Assembly: GCA_044375105.1 (NCBI GenBank)
Contig: JBILNK010000010.1
Span: forward strand, 1-45,414
Direction of reading: 5' to 3'
Length of the DNA stretch: 45,414 bases
DNA from: JBIKLM01 sp044375105
GTDB lineage: Bacteria; Planctomycetota; UBA1135; GCA-002686595
The position numbers and the translations under genes are program-made. Every line of letters starts with the position of its first letter. Positions within the stretch are counted from its first letter, which is position 1. The notes under the pieces were generated by a model, which saw only the letters and a list, made by a program, of their open reading frames with translations, was not told the DNA's origin and ran no database searches. This document shows positions 1-7,618 of this stretch, one piece after another.

Positions 1-391
1 CGCGCTGCGGCTCAACCACGTCTACAACGTGGGCCGCAAGGTGCTGGGCATGCGCTACTGGTCCCTGTCGGCCTACCTCAAACACAAGGTCAAGAACGCG
101 GTCGACTTCATCTTCCACTTCGAAGCAGCCCTGGCCGACGAGGCCCGCCGGCGCGGTTTCGACGGCGTCGTCTGCGGCCACATCCACAAGGCCGAGATGC
201 GCGAGATCGACGGCATCCTGTACTGCAACGACGGCGACTGGGTCGAGTCCTGCACGGCCCTGGTCGAGCACTTCGACGGGCGCCTCGAGATCCTGGATTG
301 GCCGTCGCTGATCGCCGATCCCAAGTACCAGCCCCTGCTGGAGGAGCCGCGCGTGGTCCCGGCGCCCCGCGGTTTGCCGCAAACGGCCTGA
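1..391 (+). CDS. UDP-2,3-diacylglucosamine diphosphatase-like metallophosphoesterase (C-terminal part)
   Basis: Only the last 129 codons lie in the window; the start is upstream of base 1. The visible part contains a conserved block NHVYNVGRKVLGMRYWSLS, then GHIHKAE, then YCNDGDWVESC. These match the LpxH-like calcineurin-fold family: the GHIH motif supplies metal-binding histidines and the GDWVESC block is typical of this subgroup. LpxH enzymes hydrolyse UDP-2,3-diacylglucosamine to lipid X in lipid A synthesis, at the cytoplasmic side of the inner membrane. Whether this paralog acts on that substrate is inferred. A glycosyltransferase follows 109 bp downstream on the same strand, which fits a cell-envelope lipid role for both. 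Confidence 0.8.
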   Translation, partial: ALRLNHVYNVGRKVLGMRYWSLSAYLKHKVKNAVDFIFHFEAALADEARRRGFDGVVCGHIHKAEMREIDGILYCNDGDWVESCTALVEHFDGRLEILDWPSLIADPKYQPLLEEPRVVPAPRGLPQTA

Positions 392-500
392 TTCCGCCAC
401 CTTCCGGGAAGGCCTGCGCGGAGCGCGACCGCGGACCTCGATCGGGCCGCCACCCGGGTCCGGGGTTTCGCGCAGCGAGCGGGAAGGTCAGGATGCATCC

Positions 501-1586
501 ATGGCAAAGATCTTCTACAGCATGGCCGGCGAGGGCCGCGGCCACGCTACGCGCGTGCGCACCTTGGTCGAGGACCTGCGCAAGCGCCATGAGCTGATCC
601 TGCTGGCCCCCGGCGATGCCTACGATCTGTTGGAGGGCGCCTACCGGGGCAGCGAAGTGCGGGTCGAGCGGCTGCCGGGGCTGCGGTTCGTCTACGACGC
701 ACGCCAGCGGGTGCACTATCCGCGCACCCTGCTGCGCTCGGCCAAGTACCTGCGCGGATTGCCGGAGCTCAAGCGCCAGCTCGGGCAGCGCTTCGAGCGC
801 GAGCGCGCCGATCTGCTGATCACCGATTACGACCCGGGCGCACCGCGCGCCGCCGAGGCCGTGGGACTGCCCTACATGGCGGTCGACCATCAGTCGCTGT
901 TCAACTTCGGGGACCTGTCCTTCTTGCCGCGGGGCCTGCGCCTGCGCGCTGCCGGCATCGCGCGATTCAATCGGCTGTATTACCAGCGCCAGGTGCACAC
1001 GGTCAGCTCCTCGTTCTTCAAGCCAGAGCCCAAACCCGGGGTCCAGAGGGTGACCTTCGTGGGCACGCTGTTGCGCCCGGCCCTGCTGGCGGCCCGGGTC
1101 GAAGCCGGCGACCACGCGGTGGCCTATTGCCGCCGCAGCATGCCCAGCAACGTGCTGGAGGCCCTGGCCGGGCTGCCCATCGAGGTGCGCGTCTTTGGCC
1201 TCGGCGAAGCCGCGGAGCGCGGCAACCTGCGTTTCCGCGCGATCAGCGAGCAGGGCTTCATCGCCGACCTGTGCAGCGCGCGCTGCGTGATCGGCACCGC
1301 CGGCAACCAGCTGATCGGCGAGGCGCTCTACCTGGGCAAACCCGTGTTCGCCCTGCCCGAGGCCGGGCAGTACGAGCAGGAGGTCAACGGGCACCTCCTG
1401 GAGCGCATGGGCGGCGGCACCTTCCTGGCGCCCGAGGCCCTGCGCCGCGAGCCTCTCCAGCGTTTCCTGTCGGAGCTGCCGCGCTACGCGGGCACCGTGG
1501 ACCGCGAATTCGCCGCCGGCAACCGGCGTGCGCTGGAGGCCATCGAAGCCGTGCTTTCCGGGCTGCCGGCGGCCGTTTCGGTCTGA
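501..1586 (+). CDS. MJ1255/VC2487-family glycosyltransferase
   Basis: 361 residues with a GT-B fold related to the MurG/GT28 group. The N-terminus has the glycine-rich GEGRGHATR loop (residues 10-18), the hallmark of the MJ1255/VC2487 family. The C-terminal sugar-nucleotide region shows GTAGNQLIGEAL (265-276) and PEAGQYEQ (286-293). Proteins of this family are presumed to transfer a sugar to a lipid or envelope acceptor; donor and acceptor are unknown. The ATG at 501 was chosen because the conserved N-terminal strand begins directly at it and a purine-rich GGGAAGGTCAGG lies just upstream. It follows the LpxH-like gene and may be co-transcribed with it. Confidence 0.85.
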   Translation: MAKIFYSMAGEGRGHATRVRTLVEDLRKRHELILLAPGDAYDLLEGAYRGSEVRVERLPGLRFVYDARQRVHYPRTLLRSAKYLRGLPELKRQLGQRFERERADLLITDYDPGAPRAAEAVGLPYMAVDHQSLFNFGDLSFLPRGLRLRAAGIARFNRLYYQRQVHTVSSSFFKPEPKPGVQRVTFVGTLLRPALLAARVEAGDHAVAYCRRSMPSNVLEALAGLPIEVRVFGLGEAAERGNLRFRAISEQGFIADLCSARCVIGTAGNQLIGEALYLGKPVFALPEAGQYEQEVNGHLLERMGGGTFLAPEALRREPLQRFLSELPRYAGTVDREFAAGNRRALEAIEAVLSGLPAAVSV

Positions 1587-1767
1587 CGGACCGGGAGCCC
1601 CGGGCCGCAGGCGGCCGCCCGAAGGGGCCCCGCCGGGCTCCTCTGGCTGGCCCCTCCCGGCGGTGCCAAGGAGCGGTGGCCGCCGAGGAGATCGGCCGCG
1701 CGCGGGGCCGAGGCCCCTCACGGAGCCGGAGGCGCCCGGGGGCACGGCGGCTGCGTAGCATGGGGGC

Positions 1768-3672
1768 ATGCCGAGCCCCAACCGCGCGCCGCGTCCCAGG
1801 CGGCAACTCGCTGTCCCGCTGCTGTGGGCCGCTGCGCTGTGCAGCCCGCCCGCCCGCGCCCAGGAATCGGGCGCCGCTGGGCCGGTGTTGGACCTGGGCG
1901 CCCCGCTCGGCCGCGCCGACGCGATCTGGGTGCATTTTCCGACCGGCGCTTTCGAACTGGGCCCCCGCGAAGCGGCGGTCGCCGACCTGGCCATCGCCGC
2001 CTGGAACGCCGGCCCCGGCGGCCAGACCCAGGAGCGCTTCGCCGCCTTGGGCGGCAGCTTCGAGCTGCGCCTCGAAGGCGCGCGCTGCTGGCTCGAAGCG
2101 CGCGTGGCCAGCGATCGGCTCGAACGGGGATTCGAGGCCCTGCTCGAGGCCCTCTCCCACCCCGGGACGGAGCTCGACGCCGCCGCGGCCGCCATCGATG
2201 CGGCCACGCTGCGCGCCCGGCGGCCCCCGGAGCGCCAGCTCGAAGAGGCCGCTCTCGGCCGGCTTTGGCCGGCGCCCGCGGCGGCTCCAGCGGAGATCGC
2301 TCCAGCGGACCTCGAAGCCGCCGCGGCCCGGCTGTTCGCGGGAGCGACCCTGGGGGTCGCCAGCGCCCTGCCCGGCGAGCGCTGGCGCCCCTGGGCCGAG
2401 CGCACGGCGACGGCCTTGGCGCAGCGCTTCCCGGGCCCGGCCGCGAGCGCGTCGGCGCACCCCGCCGCCGCCTGCCCCGAGCGCCTCTGGCTGCCGCGCC
2501 AGGAGCCGGGTCCCGAACACCTGCTGCTGGCCTTCGAGGCACCCGCGGGCTGGGCCCTGGCCGCCGGCCGCTGGGACCTCGCCGGGGCGCTCGCGGGCGG
2601 GTCAGCCGGCGCACGCCTGCGCGCCCTGCTCGCCGAGGCGGGGGCGCCGCGGCTCGGACTGCTCGAGACCCCGGCGGGCCCGAGCATCGCTGTGCGCTGG
2701 AGCGGGGTTCAGCCCCGGCCGGAGCCGCTGCTCTCGGCCCTGCTGTCCTGGCTGCGGGATCCGTCCACCTGGGCCGCGGCGGGGCTACGGGCCGACGACG
2801 GCCAGCGCACGCCGGCCGAAATGCGTCTGCTCGCTGCGACCGAAGGCCCGCGGCCACAGGTCGACGCCGATCCCGAGGCGTGGGCCGCGATCTTCCGCGC
2901 CGAGCCGCAGCTCGTCGCCCTGTTCGCGCCCGCCGCCGCCGCCGCGGACAGCGAGGCCGGTCCCGGGGTGCGCCGCCTGGATGGCAGCCCCTGGCAGCAG
3001 GGCTCCGCGGCCGGCCGCCGGACGGCGCGCTCCCTGGCCGAGGCCTTGGGCCCCCTGGCGGCCCTGGAGCAGCTCGAACTCGCGCTCGAATTCGCGCCCG
3101 CGGGCCGCGCGCCGCTGACCCTGCGGCAGAAGCGCGGTTTTTCAGCCCTCGACCTGGAGGTCTGGTCGGGGCCGGCGGGCGGCCCCGCGGACGCGCCCAT
3201 GCTGCAGCTCTCGAGCGCCGACTCGGCGCGCTTCGAGGGCGGGCGGCGCCTGCCCCTCGAAGGCGCCGCGCTGAACGAGGCGATCGAATCGGAGCGCCGC
3301 GCTTGGTCGCGGCTCCTGGCCGACCTGGACGCCCAGGGCCCGCTCGCGCTCGAACCGGCGTCTCCCGGCTCCTGGACCGTCGTGGACGAGCGCGGCCCCT
3401 TGGCGCTCTTGACCCTCGGTCCCGATGGGCTGCCCCAGAGCCTGACCAGCCTGCCGAGCGGACGCAGCACGCAGTTCGAAGCCTGGGCCTGGCGCGAAGC
3501 GGCCCCGGGAGTGCGGCTGCGCATGCCGGAGAGCTATCGCACCGACGCGGGGCGCTTCTCGCTGCGCGCCGCCACGGCGCGCGCCGCGGCACAAGCGCGC
3601 CAAGGCCCCGGCGTGGACAGCGAGCCGCCGCCGCCCCCGCGCTGGGGCGAGCCGCCCCCGGAGGAAGGTTGA
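1768..3672 (+). CDS. secreted M16-peptidase-like protein, probably inactive
   Basis: 634 residues. An N-terminal signal peptide (basic PRPRR, then a hydrophobic stretch ending near SPPARAQ, residue 32) sends it to the periplasm. Residues about 45-130 have the spacing of an insulinase (M16) N-terminal half: an AAVADLAIAAWNAGPGGQ helix, an ALGGSFELRLEGARCWLEA strand pair, then ERGFEALLEALSHP. In active M16 enzymes these correspond to the HxxEH helix, the GG-A strand and the LADML helix. The HxxEH zinc motif is absent here, so it would be a non-peptidase homolog, as in the partner subunits of heterodimeric M16 enzymes. The middle and the proline-rich C-terminus match nothing I recognise. No active M16 partner lies next to it. 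The family call is moderate to weak. Confidence 0.55.
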   Translation: MPSPNRAPRPRRQLAVPLLWAAALCSPPARAQESGAAGPVLDLGAPLGRADAIWVHFPTGAFELGPREAAVADLAIAAWNAGPGGQTQERFAALGGSFELRLEGARCWLEARVASDRLERGFEALLEALSHPGTELDAAAAAIDAATLRARRPPERQLEEAALGRLWPAPAAAPAEIAPADLEAAAARLFAGATLGVASALPGERWRPWAERTATALAQRFPGPAASASAHPAAACPERLWLPRQEPGPEHLLLAFEAPAGWALAAGRWDLAGALAGGSAGARLRALLAEAGAPRLGLLETPAGPSIAVRWSGVQPRPEPLLSALLSWLRDPSTWAAAGLRADDGQRTPAEMRLLAATEGPRPQVDADPEAWAAIFRAEPQLVALFAPAAAAADSEAGPGVRRLDGSPWQQGSAAGRRTARSLAEALGPLAALEQLELALEFAPAGRAPLTLRQKRGFSALDLEVWSGPAGGPADAPMLQLSSADSARFEGGRRLPLEGAALNEAIESERRAWSRLLADLDAQGPLALEPASPGSWTVVDERGPLALLTLGPDGLPQSLTSLPSGRSTQFEAWAWREAAPGVRLRMPESYRTDAGRFSLRAATARAAAQARQGPGVDSEPPPPPRWGEPPPEEG

Positions 3673-3824
3673 GGGCTGATCCACCAGCGTTCGTGTTCGG
3701 CTCGGCCGCTCGCACCCGCGGTCCGCTCGCCGGGGGGCCGCCGCCGAAGCCGCGCTCCTCGCCGGGTGCGAAGCGCATTCGATGACAGCCGTTCCAAGGC
3801 CCCCAGGCCCCGTCGAGCGGCGCC

Positions 3825-4619
3825 TCAGAGCCGGGCCGACGCCGCCACCAGGGCGCGCACGCGCTCGAGGTCGACGGGCTGGTCCACGTGCCCGCCGCGC
3901 TTGAGGCTGGTGCCGACGATGGCCCCGTCGGCGTGGACCAGCAGCTCGGCGGCGTTGCCCACGGAAAGCCCCGAACCCAGGTACAGGCGCGCCGCGGGGC
4001 AGGCGGCGCGCACGCGCGCCAGGTCGCGGCCCTCCGGAGGCGAGCCCGTGGCGCGGCCCGAGAGGATCAGCGCATCGGCCAGGCCGCGCTCGAGGGTGTT
4101 GCGCGCCGCCTCGATCAGATCCTCCCCGGCCAGGGGCAGGGCGTGTTTGACGTGCACGTCGCACCACAGCTCGACCCGCGGGCAGAGCCGCTGTCGCTCC
4201 CGCAGGGTTTCCGCCGCCTGGCCCTCGATCAGGCCCTGGTCGGTGACCATGGCGCCCACGTGCACGTTGATGCGCACGAAACGCACCGGCACGACCGCTG
4301 CGAGCCCGAGGGCCGAGCGCGCGTCGTTGCGCAGCACGTTGAGGCCCAGCTCCAGCCCCGGGACGCGCTCGGCGATGTGGCCCACGGCGAGGGCCAGGGC
4401 GGCCACGGTTTCCGCGGGGACCCGATCCTTGAAAAACGGCCGATCGCCGAAGTTTTCGACGATCGCGCGGCGCAGACCGCCGGCGTGCAGCGCTTGGGCA
4501 TCCGCGACCGCGCGGGCCAACGATCCGGCGAAGTCGCCACGCCAGCCGGGCGCCCCGGGAAGCGGCTCCAGATGGACGACACCGACCAAATCTCGGGGCA
4601 CGGGCAGCGGGTGAGTCAT
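3825..4619 (-). CDS. BtpA/SgcQ family TIM-barrel protein
   Basis: 264 residues. It begins with GVVHLEPLPGAP (residues 13-24), the signature of the BtpA/SgcQ family, followed by a barrel-like alternation with motifs such as ENFGDRPFFKDRVP, FVRINVHVGAMVTDQG, ADALILSGRATG and YLGSGLSVGNAAELL. BtpA is needed for photosystem I accumulation in cyanobacteria and SgcQ is found in sugar-catabolic loci; in non-phototrophs the reaction is unknown. The start was set at the ATG at 4619 because homology begins directly there; an open frame extends 43 codons further but lacks family features. It is divergent from the PhoX-like gene with about 70 bp between them. Confidence 0.85.
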   Translation of the reverse strand: MTHPLPVPRDLVGVVHLEPLPGAPGWRGDFAGSLARAVADAQALHAGGLRRAIVENFGDRPFFKDRVPAETVAALALAVGHIAERVPGLELGLNVLRNDARSALGLAAVVPVRFVRINVHVGAMVTDQGLIEGQAAETLRERQRLCPRVELWCDVHVKHALPLAGEDLIEAARNTLERGLADALILSGRATGSPPEGRDLARVRAACPAARLYLGSGLSVGNAAELLVHADGAIVGTSLKRGGHVDQPVDLERVRALVAASARL

Positions 4620-4684
4620 GGCGGGACGCGTTTCGAACGGGGTCGGCCCAGCATGGGCCTGCAGGGAAGGACGGGCTGGTGTCC

Positions 4685-4690
4685 TACAAT
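4685..4690 (+). promoter_or_regulatory. possible -10 hexamer for the phoX-like gene
   Basis: TACAAT is a close match to a sigma-70 -10 box and stands out in this very GC-rich gap between the divergent btpA-like and phoX-like genes. No convincing -35 box is seen upstream. If used, transcription would begin near 4697 and translation would have to start at the downstream ATG at 4743 rather than at 4689. Confidence 0.25.
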
Positions 4691-6701
4691 GCCAAAGGAA
4701 GCCGCGCCATCTCCCCCCCCACCGACCTCGGCATCGACCCGCATGCAACCGCGCCCGAGCCTCGACGAACTGCTCCCGCTGCTCGCCACCCGCCGCGCTC
4801 TGCTGGGGCAGACCGCTCGCGCAGCCCTGGGCCTGGGGCTCTTCCCCTGGCTGAGGCCCTTGAGCGCAGTCCTGGCGCCAGGCGCCCTGGCGGCCTGCCG
4901 CAGCGCAGCGCCCGCGGAGCGAGCCCCCGGCGCCCCGGGAACTTCAAGCCGCTTGGCCTTCCAGGAGCTCCAGCGCGGCCCGCGCGAGGACCAGGCGGTG
5001 GCGCCCGGGCACCGCGCCCAGGTGCTGCTGCGCTGGGGCGACCCGCTGCTGCCCGGGGCGCCGGCTTTCGACCCCTTCGCCCAGAGCGCAGAGGCCCAGG
5101 AGCTGCAGTTCGGCACGGCCAACGACTTCCTCGCGTTCCTGCCCCTGCCGGGTGGCTCGGGCAGCAGCCAGCGCGGCCTGCTGGTGGTCAACCACGAGCA
5201 CGCCACGGCGCGCCTGATGTTCCCTCCGGGTACGCCCGCCGCCCAGCGCGCGGATGTGATGCTCGCCAGCCACGGCCTGTCGGTGGTCGAGATCGCCGAG
5301 CAGGACGGCATCTGGCAGCCGGTCCCGGACAGCGCCTACAACCGCCGGGTGACCGGCCGCACGCCGATCGAGCTGACCGGCCCGGCGGCGGGCTCTCCGC
5401 GGCTGCAGACATCGGCGGATTCCAGCGGCCGCCTGTGCCTGGGCACGCTGGGCAACTGCGGCGGGGGCGTGACTCCTTGGGGCACCTATCTCTCCGGCGA
5501 GGAAAACGTACCCGAGTACTTCGCCGGGCGCATCGAAGACCTGCCCGCGGAGGAGCAGCCCGGGACCCGCGCCATGGGCCTGGGCCCGGATGGCTATGGG
5601 CTCTCGGCGCTCGAGGCCCGTTTCGACGTGCGCAGCGAGCCGCGCGAACAGAACCGCTTCGGCTGGATCGTCGAACTCGACCCCTTCGATCCCTCCGCGG
5701 CGCCGAAGAAGCGCACCGCCCTGGGCCGCTTCAGGCACGAGGGCGCGACCTCTGTGCTGGCCCCGGACGGCCGCCTGGTGGTCTATTCCGGCGACGATCA
5801 AAAAGGCGAATGCCTGTACCGGTTCGTGAGCAGCCGCCCGGTCGATGCCCGCGATCCGAGCGCCAACCGGGACCTGCTCGACGAAGGCATGCTCAGCGTG
5901 GCGCGCTTCGACGCCGAGGGCGGCCTCGATTGGCTGCCGCTGGTCCATGGCGAAGGCCCCCTGACCGAGGCCAACGGCTTCAAGGACCAGGCCGACGTGC
6001 TGGTCGACGCGCGCCGGGCAGCGCGCCTGCTGGGCGCCACGCCCATGGATCGGCCGGAGGACGTCAAGATCGACCCGGCCAGCGGCTGTGCGTTCGCCGT
6101 GCTGACCAAGAACGACGCGCGCGGCAGCCGGCCTGCGGAGCGCGGCGCCGGCTCCCCGGCGGACCGCGCCAATCCGCGCGAGCGCAATCTGCATGGGCAC
6201 ATCCTCGAGCTGCGCCCGCCCGGCCCGGACGGAGCCCGCGATCACGCCGCGCCGCGCTTCGAATACGACCTGTTCCTGCTGTGCGGCGACCAGCAGAGCG
6301 GCGCCAGCTTCCACCCCGCGACCAGCCCCGAGGGCTGGTTTTCCTGCCCAGACCACCTGTGTTTCGACCCCGCTGGACGCTTGTGGGTGGCCACCGACGG
6401 CAACGGCTCCCAGCGCGAGGACGTGGACGGATTGTGGGCGGTCGAAGCGGATCCCCGCTCCCCGGAGCGCGGCCTGTCGAAGCGCTTTTACGCCGCGCCG
6501 CGCGGGGCGGAACTGTGCGGCCCCTGCTTCACCCCGGACGGCCGGACGCTGTTCGTGGCCGTGCAGCATCCCGCCTTCGAATCGGGCTCGGACTTCGAAC
6601 AGCCCAGCACCCGCTGGCCGGACTTCGATCCTGGGCTGCCGCCGCGCTCGGCGGTGGTGGCCATCCGCCGCGACGACGGCGGCCCGATCGCGTCCGGCTG
6701 A
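4689..6701 (+). CDS. phoX: PhoX-family (DUF839) phosphatase, Tat-exported
   Basis: 670 residues from the first ATG; an in-frame ATG at 4743 gives 652 and may be the true start. A twin-arginine stretch ATRRALLGQ (residues 33-41) precedes a hydrophobic segment ending LAAC, so export is probably by Tat, perhaps as a lipoprotein. The mature part shows PhoX blocks in order: VVNHEHATARL, WGTYLSGEENVPEYF, a FGWIVELDPFDP strand, RPEDVKIDPASG and CPDHLCFDPAGRLWVATDG. PhoX enzymes are periplasmic Ca/Fe-dependent phosphomonoesterases that release phosphate from organic esters. The acidic metal-binding positions of the EEN and PED motifs are present. No Pho box is evident. Phosphate-starvation control is likely from the family but not shown here. 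Confidence 0.85.
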   Translation: MPKEAAPSPPPPTSASTRMQPRPSLDELLPLLATRRALLGQTARAALGLGLFPWLRPLSAVLAPGALAACRSAAPAERAPGAPGTSSRLAFQELQRGPREDQAVAPGHRAQVLLRWGDPLLPGAPAFDPFAQSAEAQELQFGTANDFLAFLPLPGGSGSSQRGLLVVNHEHATARLMFPPGTPAAQRADVMLASHGLSVVEIAEQDGIWQPVPDSAYNRRVTGRTPIELTGPAAGSPRLQTSADSSGRLCLGTLGNCGGGVTPWGTYLSGEENVPEYFAGRIEDLPAEEQPGTRAMGLGPDGYGLSALEARFDVRSEPREQNRFGWIVELDPFDPSAAPKKRTALGRFRHEGATSVLAPDGRLVVYSGDDQKGECLYRFVSSRPVDARDPSANRDLLDEGMLSVARFDAEGGLDWLPLVHGEGPLTEANGFKDQADVLVDARRAARLLGATPMDRPEDVKIDPASGCAFAVLTKNDARGSRPAERGAGSPADRANPRERNLHGHILELRPPGPDGARDHAAPRFEYDLFLLCGDQQSGASFHPATSPEGWFSCPDHLCFDPAGRLWVATDGNGSQREDVDGLWAVEADPRSPERGLSKRFYAAPRGAELCGPCFTPDGRTLFVAVQHPAFESGSDFEQPSTRWPDFDPGLPPRSAVVAIRRDDGGPIASG

Positions 6702-6794
6702 GCCGGGCGGGAACGGACCCTGCTCGGCAGCGCTGGCTGCGAGCGGTGCGGGAACGCGCACAGCGAGCGCGGCGTGCGCCGCTGCGCGCGGCCT

Positions 6795-7493
6795 TCATCG
6801 AAGCTGCTGAGCGGCCGTGGGCCGCGAGCTGGGCGCAGCGCTCCCGAGACCGAGCGCGGCCAGGGCCCGATAGACCGCCACAAGGCGGTAGTAGGCACGG
6901 TCCAGATCGCCGAGCAGGGCCTCGACGGACGCCCGATCGCCCAGATCGAGCTGCGCTAGGTCCGCCAAGCAGGCATCGAAGCCGCCCAGGTCGAGACGCC
7001 ACCGGCCGCCCTCGGCGCCGTGCAGCAGGAAATCCCGCTCCGACAAGAACAGAGGTCGCCCAAGGACCTGGCGGCAGAGGTCACGCTTCAGCCCCGATGA
7101 AGCCTGTTCGAGGGCTTCGGACAAATCCAACGTGGCGCCCTGGCACAGCGCAGCAGTCCCCACCTCTCGGAGCTGGTTGAGCCTGTCCGCCAGCGCGAGC
7201 AGGCCGAGCTCGACTTCGCCCACGAAGTGGCCTTCAAGCTGTGGCGCGATGACCTCGAAGGCAGCGCTCGTCGCAGCGGGGCCGCAGCGCTCCAGCGGCA
7301 GGCCTTCGAAGGCTGGCCCCCAGGGGCGCAGGGCCTCCAGGGTGCGTGGGCCCTGCCAAACCTTCCAGCCGAGCCCGCATAGCAACCCCAACCAAGCCAG
7401 GGTTCCGAGCGCCCTCGTGGCCCAACGCGAGCGACGAAACGATTTCCCTTCGACGCGGCCCCCGGTGGGCCCGCTCCTCCAGCGCTCCCCCAT
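6795..7493 (-). CDS. unknown single-pass membrane protein
   Basis: 232 residues; I do not recognise the family. A basic N-terminus (KSFRRSRWATR) is followed by one hydrophobic segment, LGTLAWLGLLCGLGWKVW (residues about 29-46), so the rest probably lies outside the cytoplasm. The soluble part is helical and acidic and holds four cysteines spread along it (CGPAATS, LCQGAT, LCRQV, ACLADL), which could form disulphides. The start at 7493 is favoured over the upstream ATG at 7559 because GGAGG lies 7 bases before it, one of the few good Shine-Dalgarno sites in this window. It is convergent with the phoX-like gene and divergent from the CBM9/DUF5916 gene. Confidence 0.6.
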   Translation of the reverse strand: MGERWRSGPTGGRVEGKSFRRSRWATRALGTLAWLGLLCGLGWKVWQGPRTLEALRPWGPAFEGLPLERCGPAATSAAFEVIAPQLEGHFVGEVELGLLALADRLNQLREVGTAALCQGATLDLSEALEQASSGLKRDLCRQVLGRPLFLSERDFLLHGAEGGRWRLDLGGFDACLADLAQLDLGDRASVEALLGDLDRAYYRLVAVYRALAALGLGSAAPSSRPTAAQQLR

Positions 7494-7618
7494 CACCCAA
7501 CCTCCGTCCGTTCTTTCGGCGGCGGGGAACCGTCCGCTCCAGTTTTTCCGTGGGTTCAAGCGAACGGGCGCTCGGGCGCTTGCCGAGCCACGCAGCAGCC
7601 CGGAGACTGCCCGGCCCC

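Noticed and set aside
1600..1670. Possible further copy of the dispersed element after the glycosyltransferase gene (GGGCCGCAGGCGGCCGCCC, then GGGCTCCTCTGGCTGGCCC)
   Set aside because: The blocks resemble copy A but the orientation would put its start away from any stop codon and the hairpin is altered. It was left out of the counted copies.
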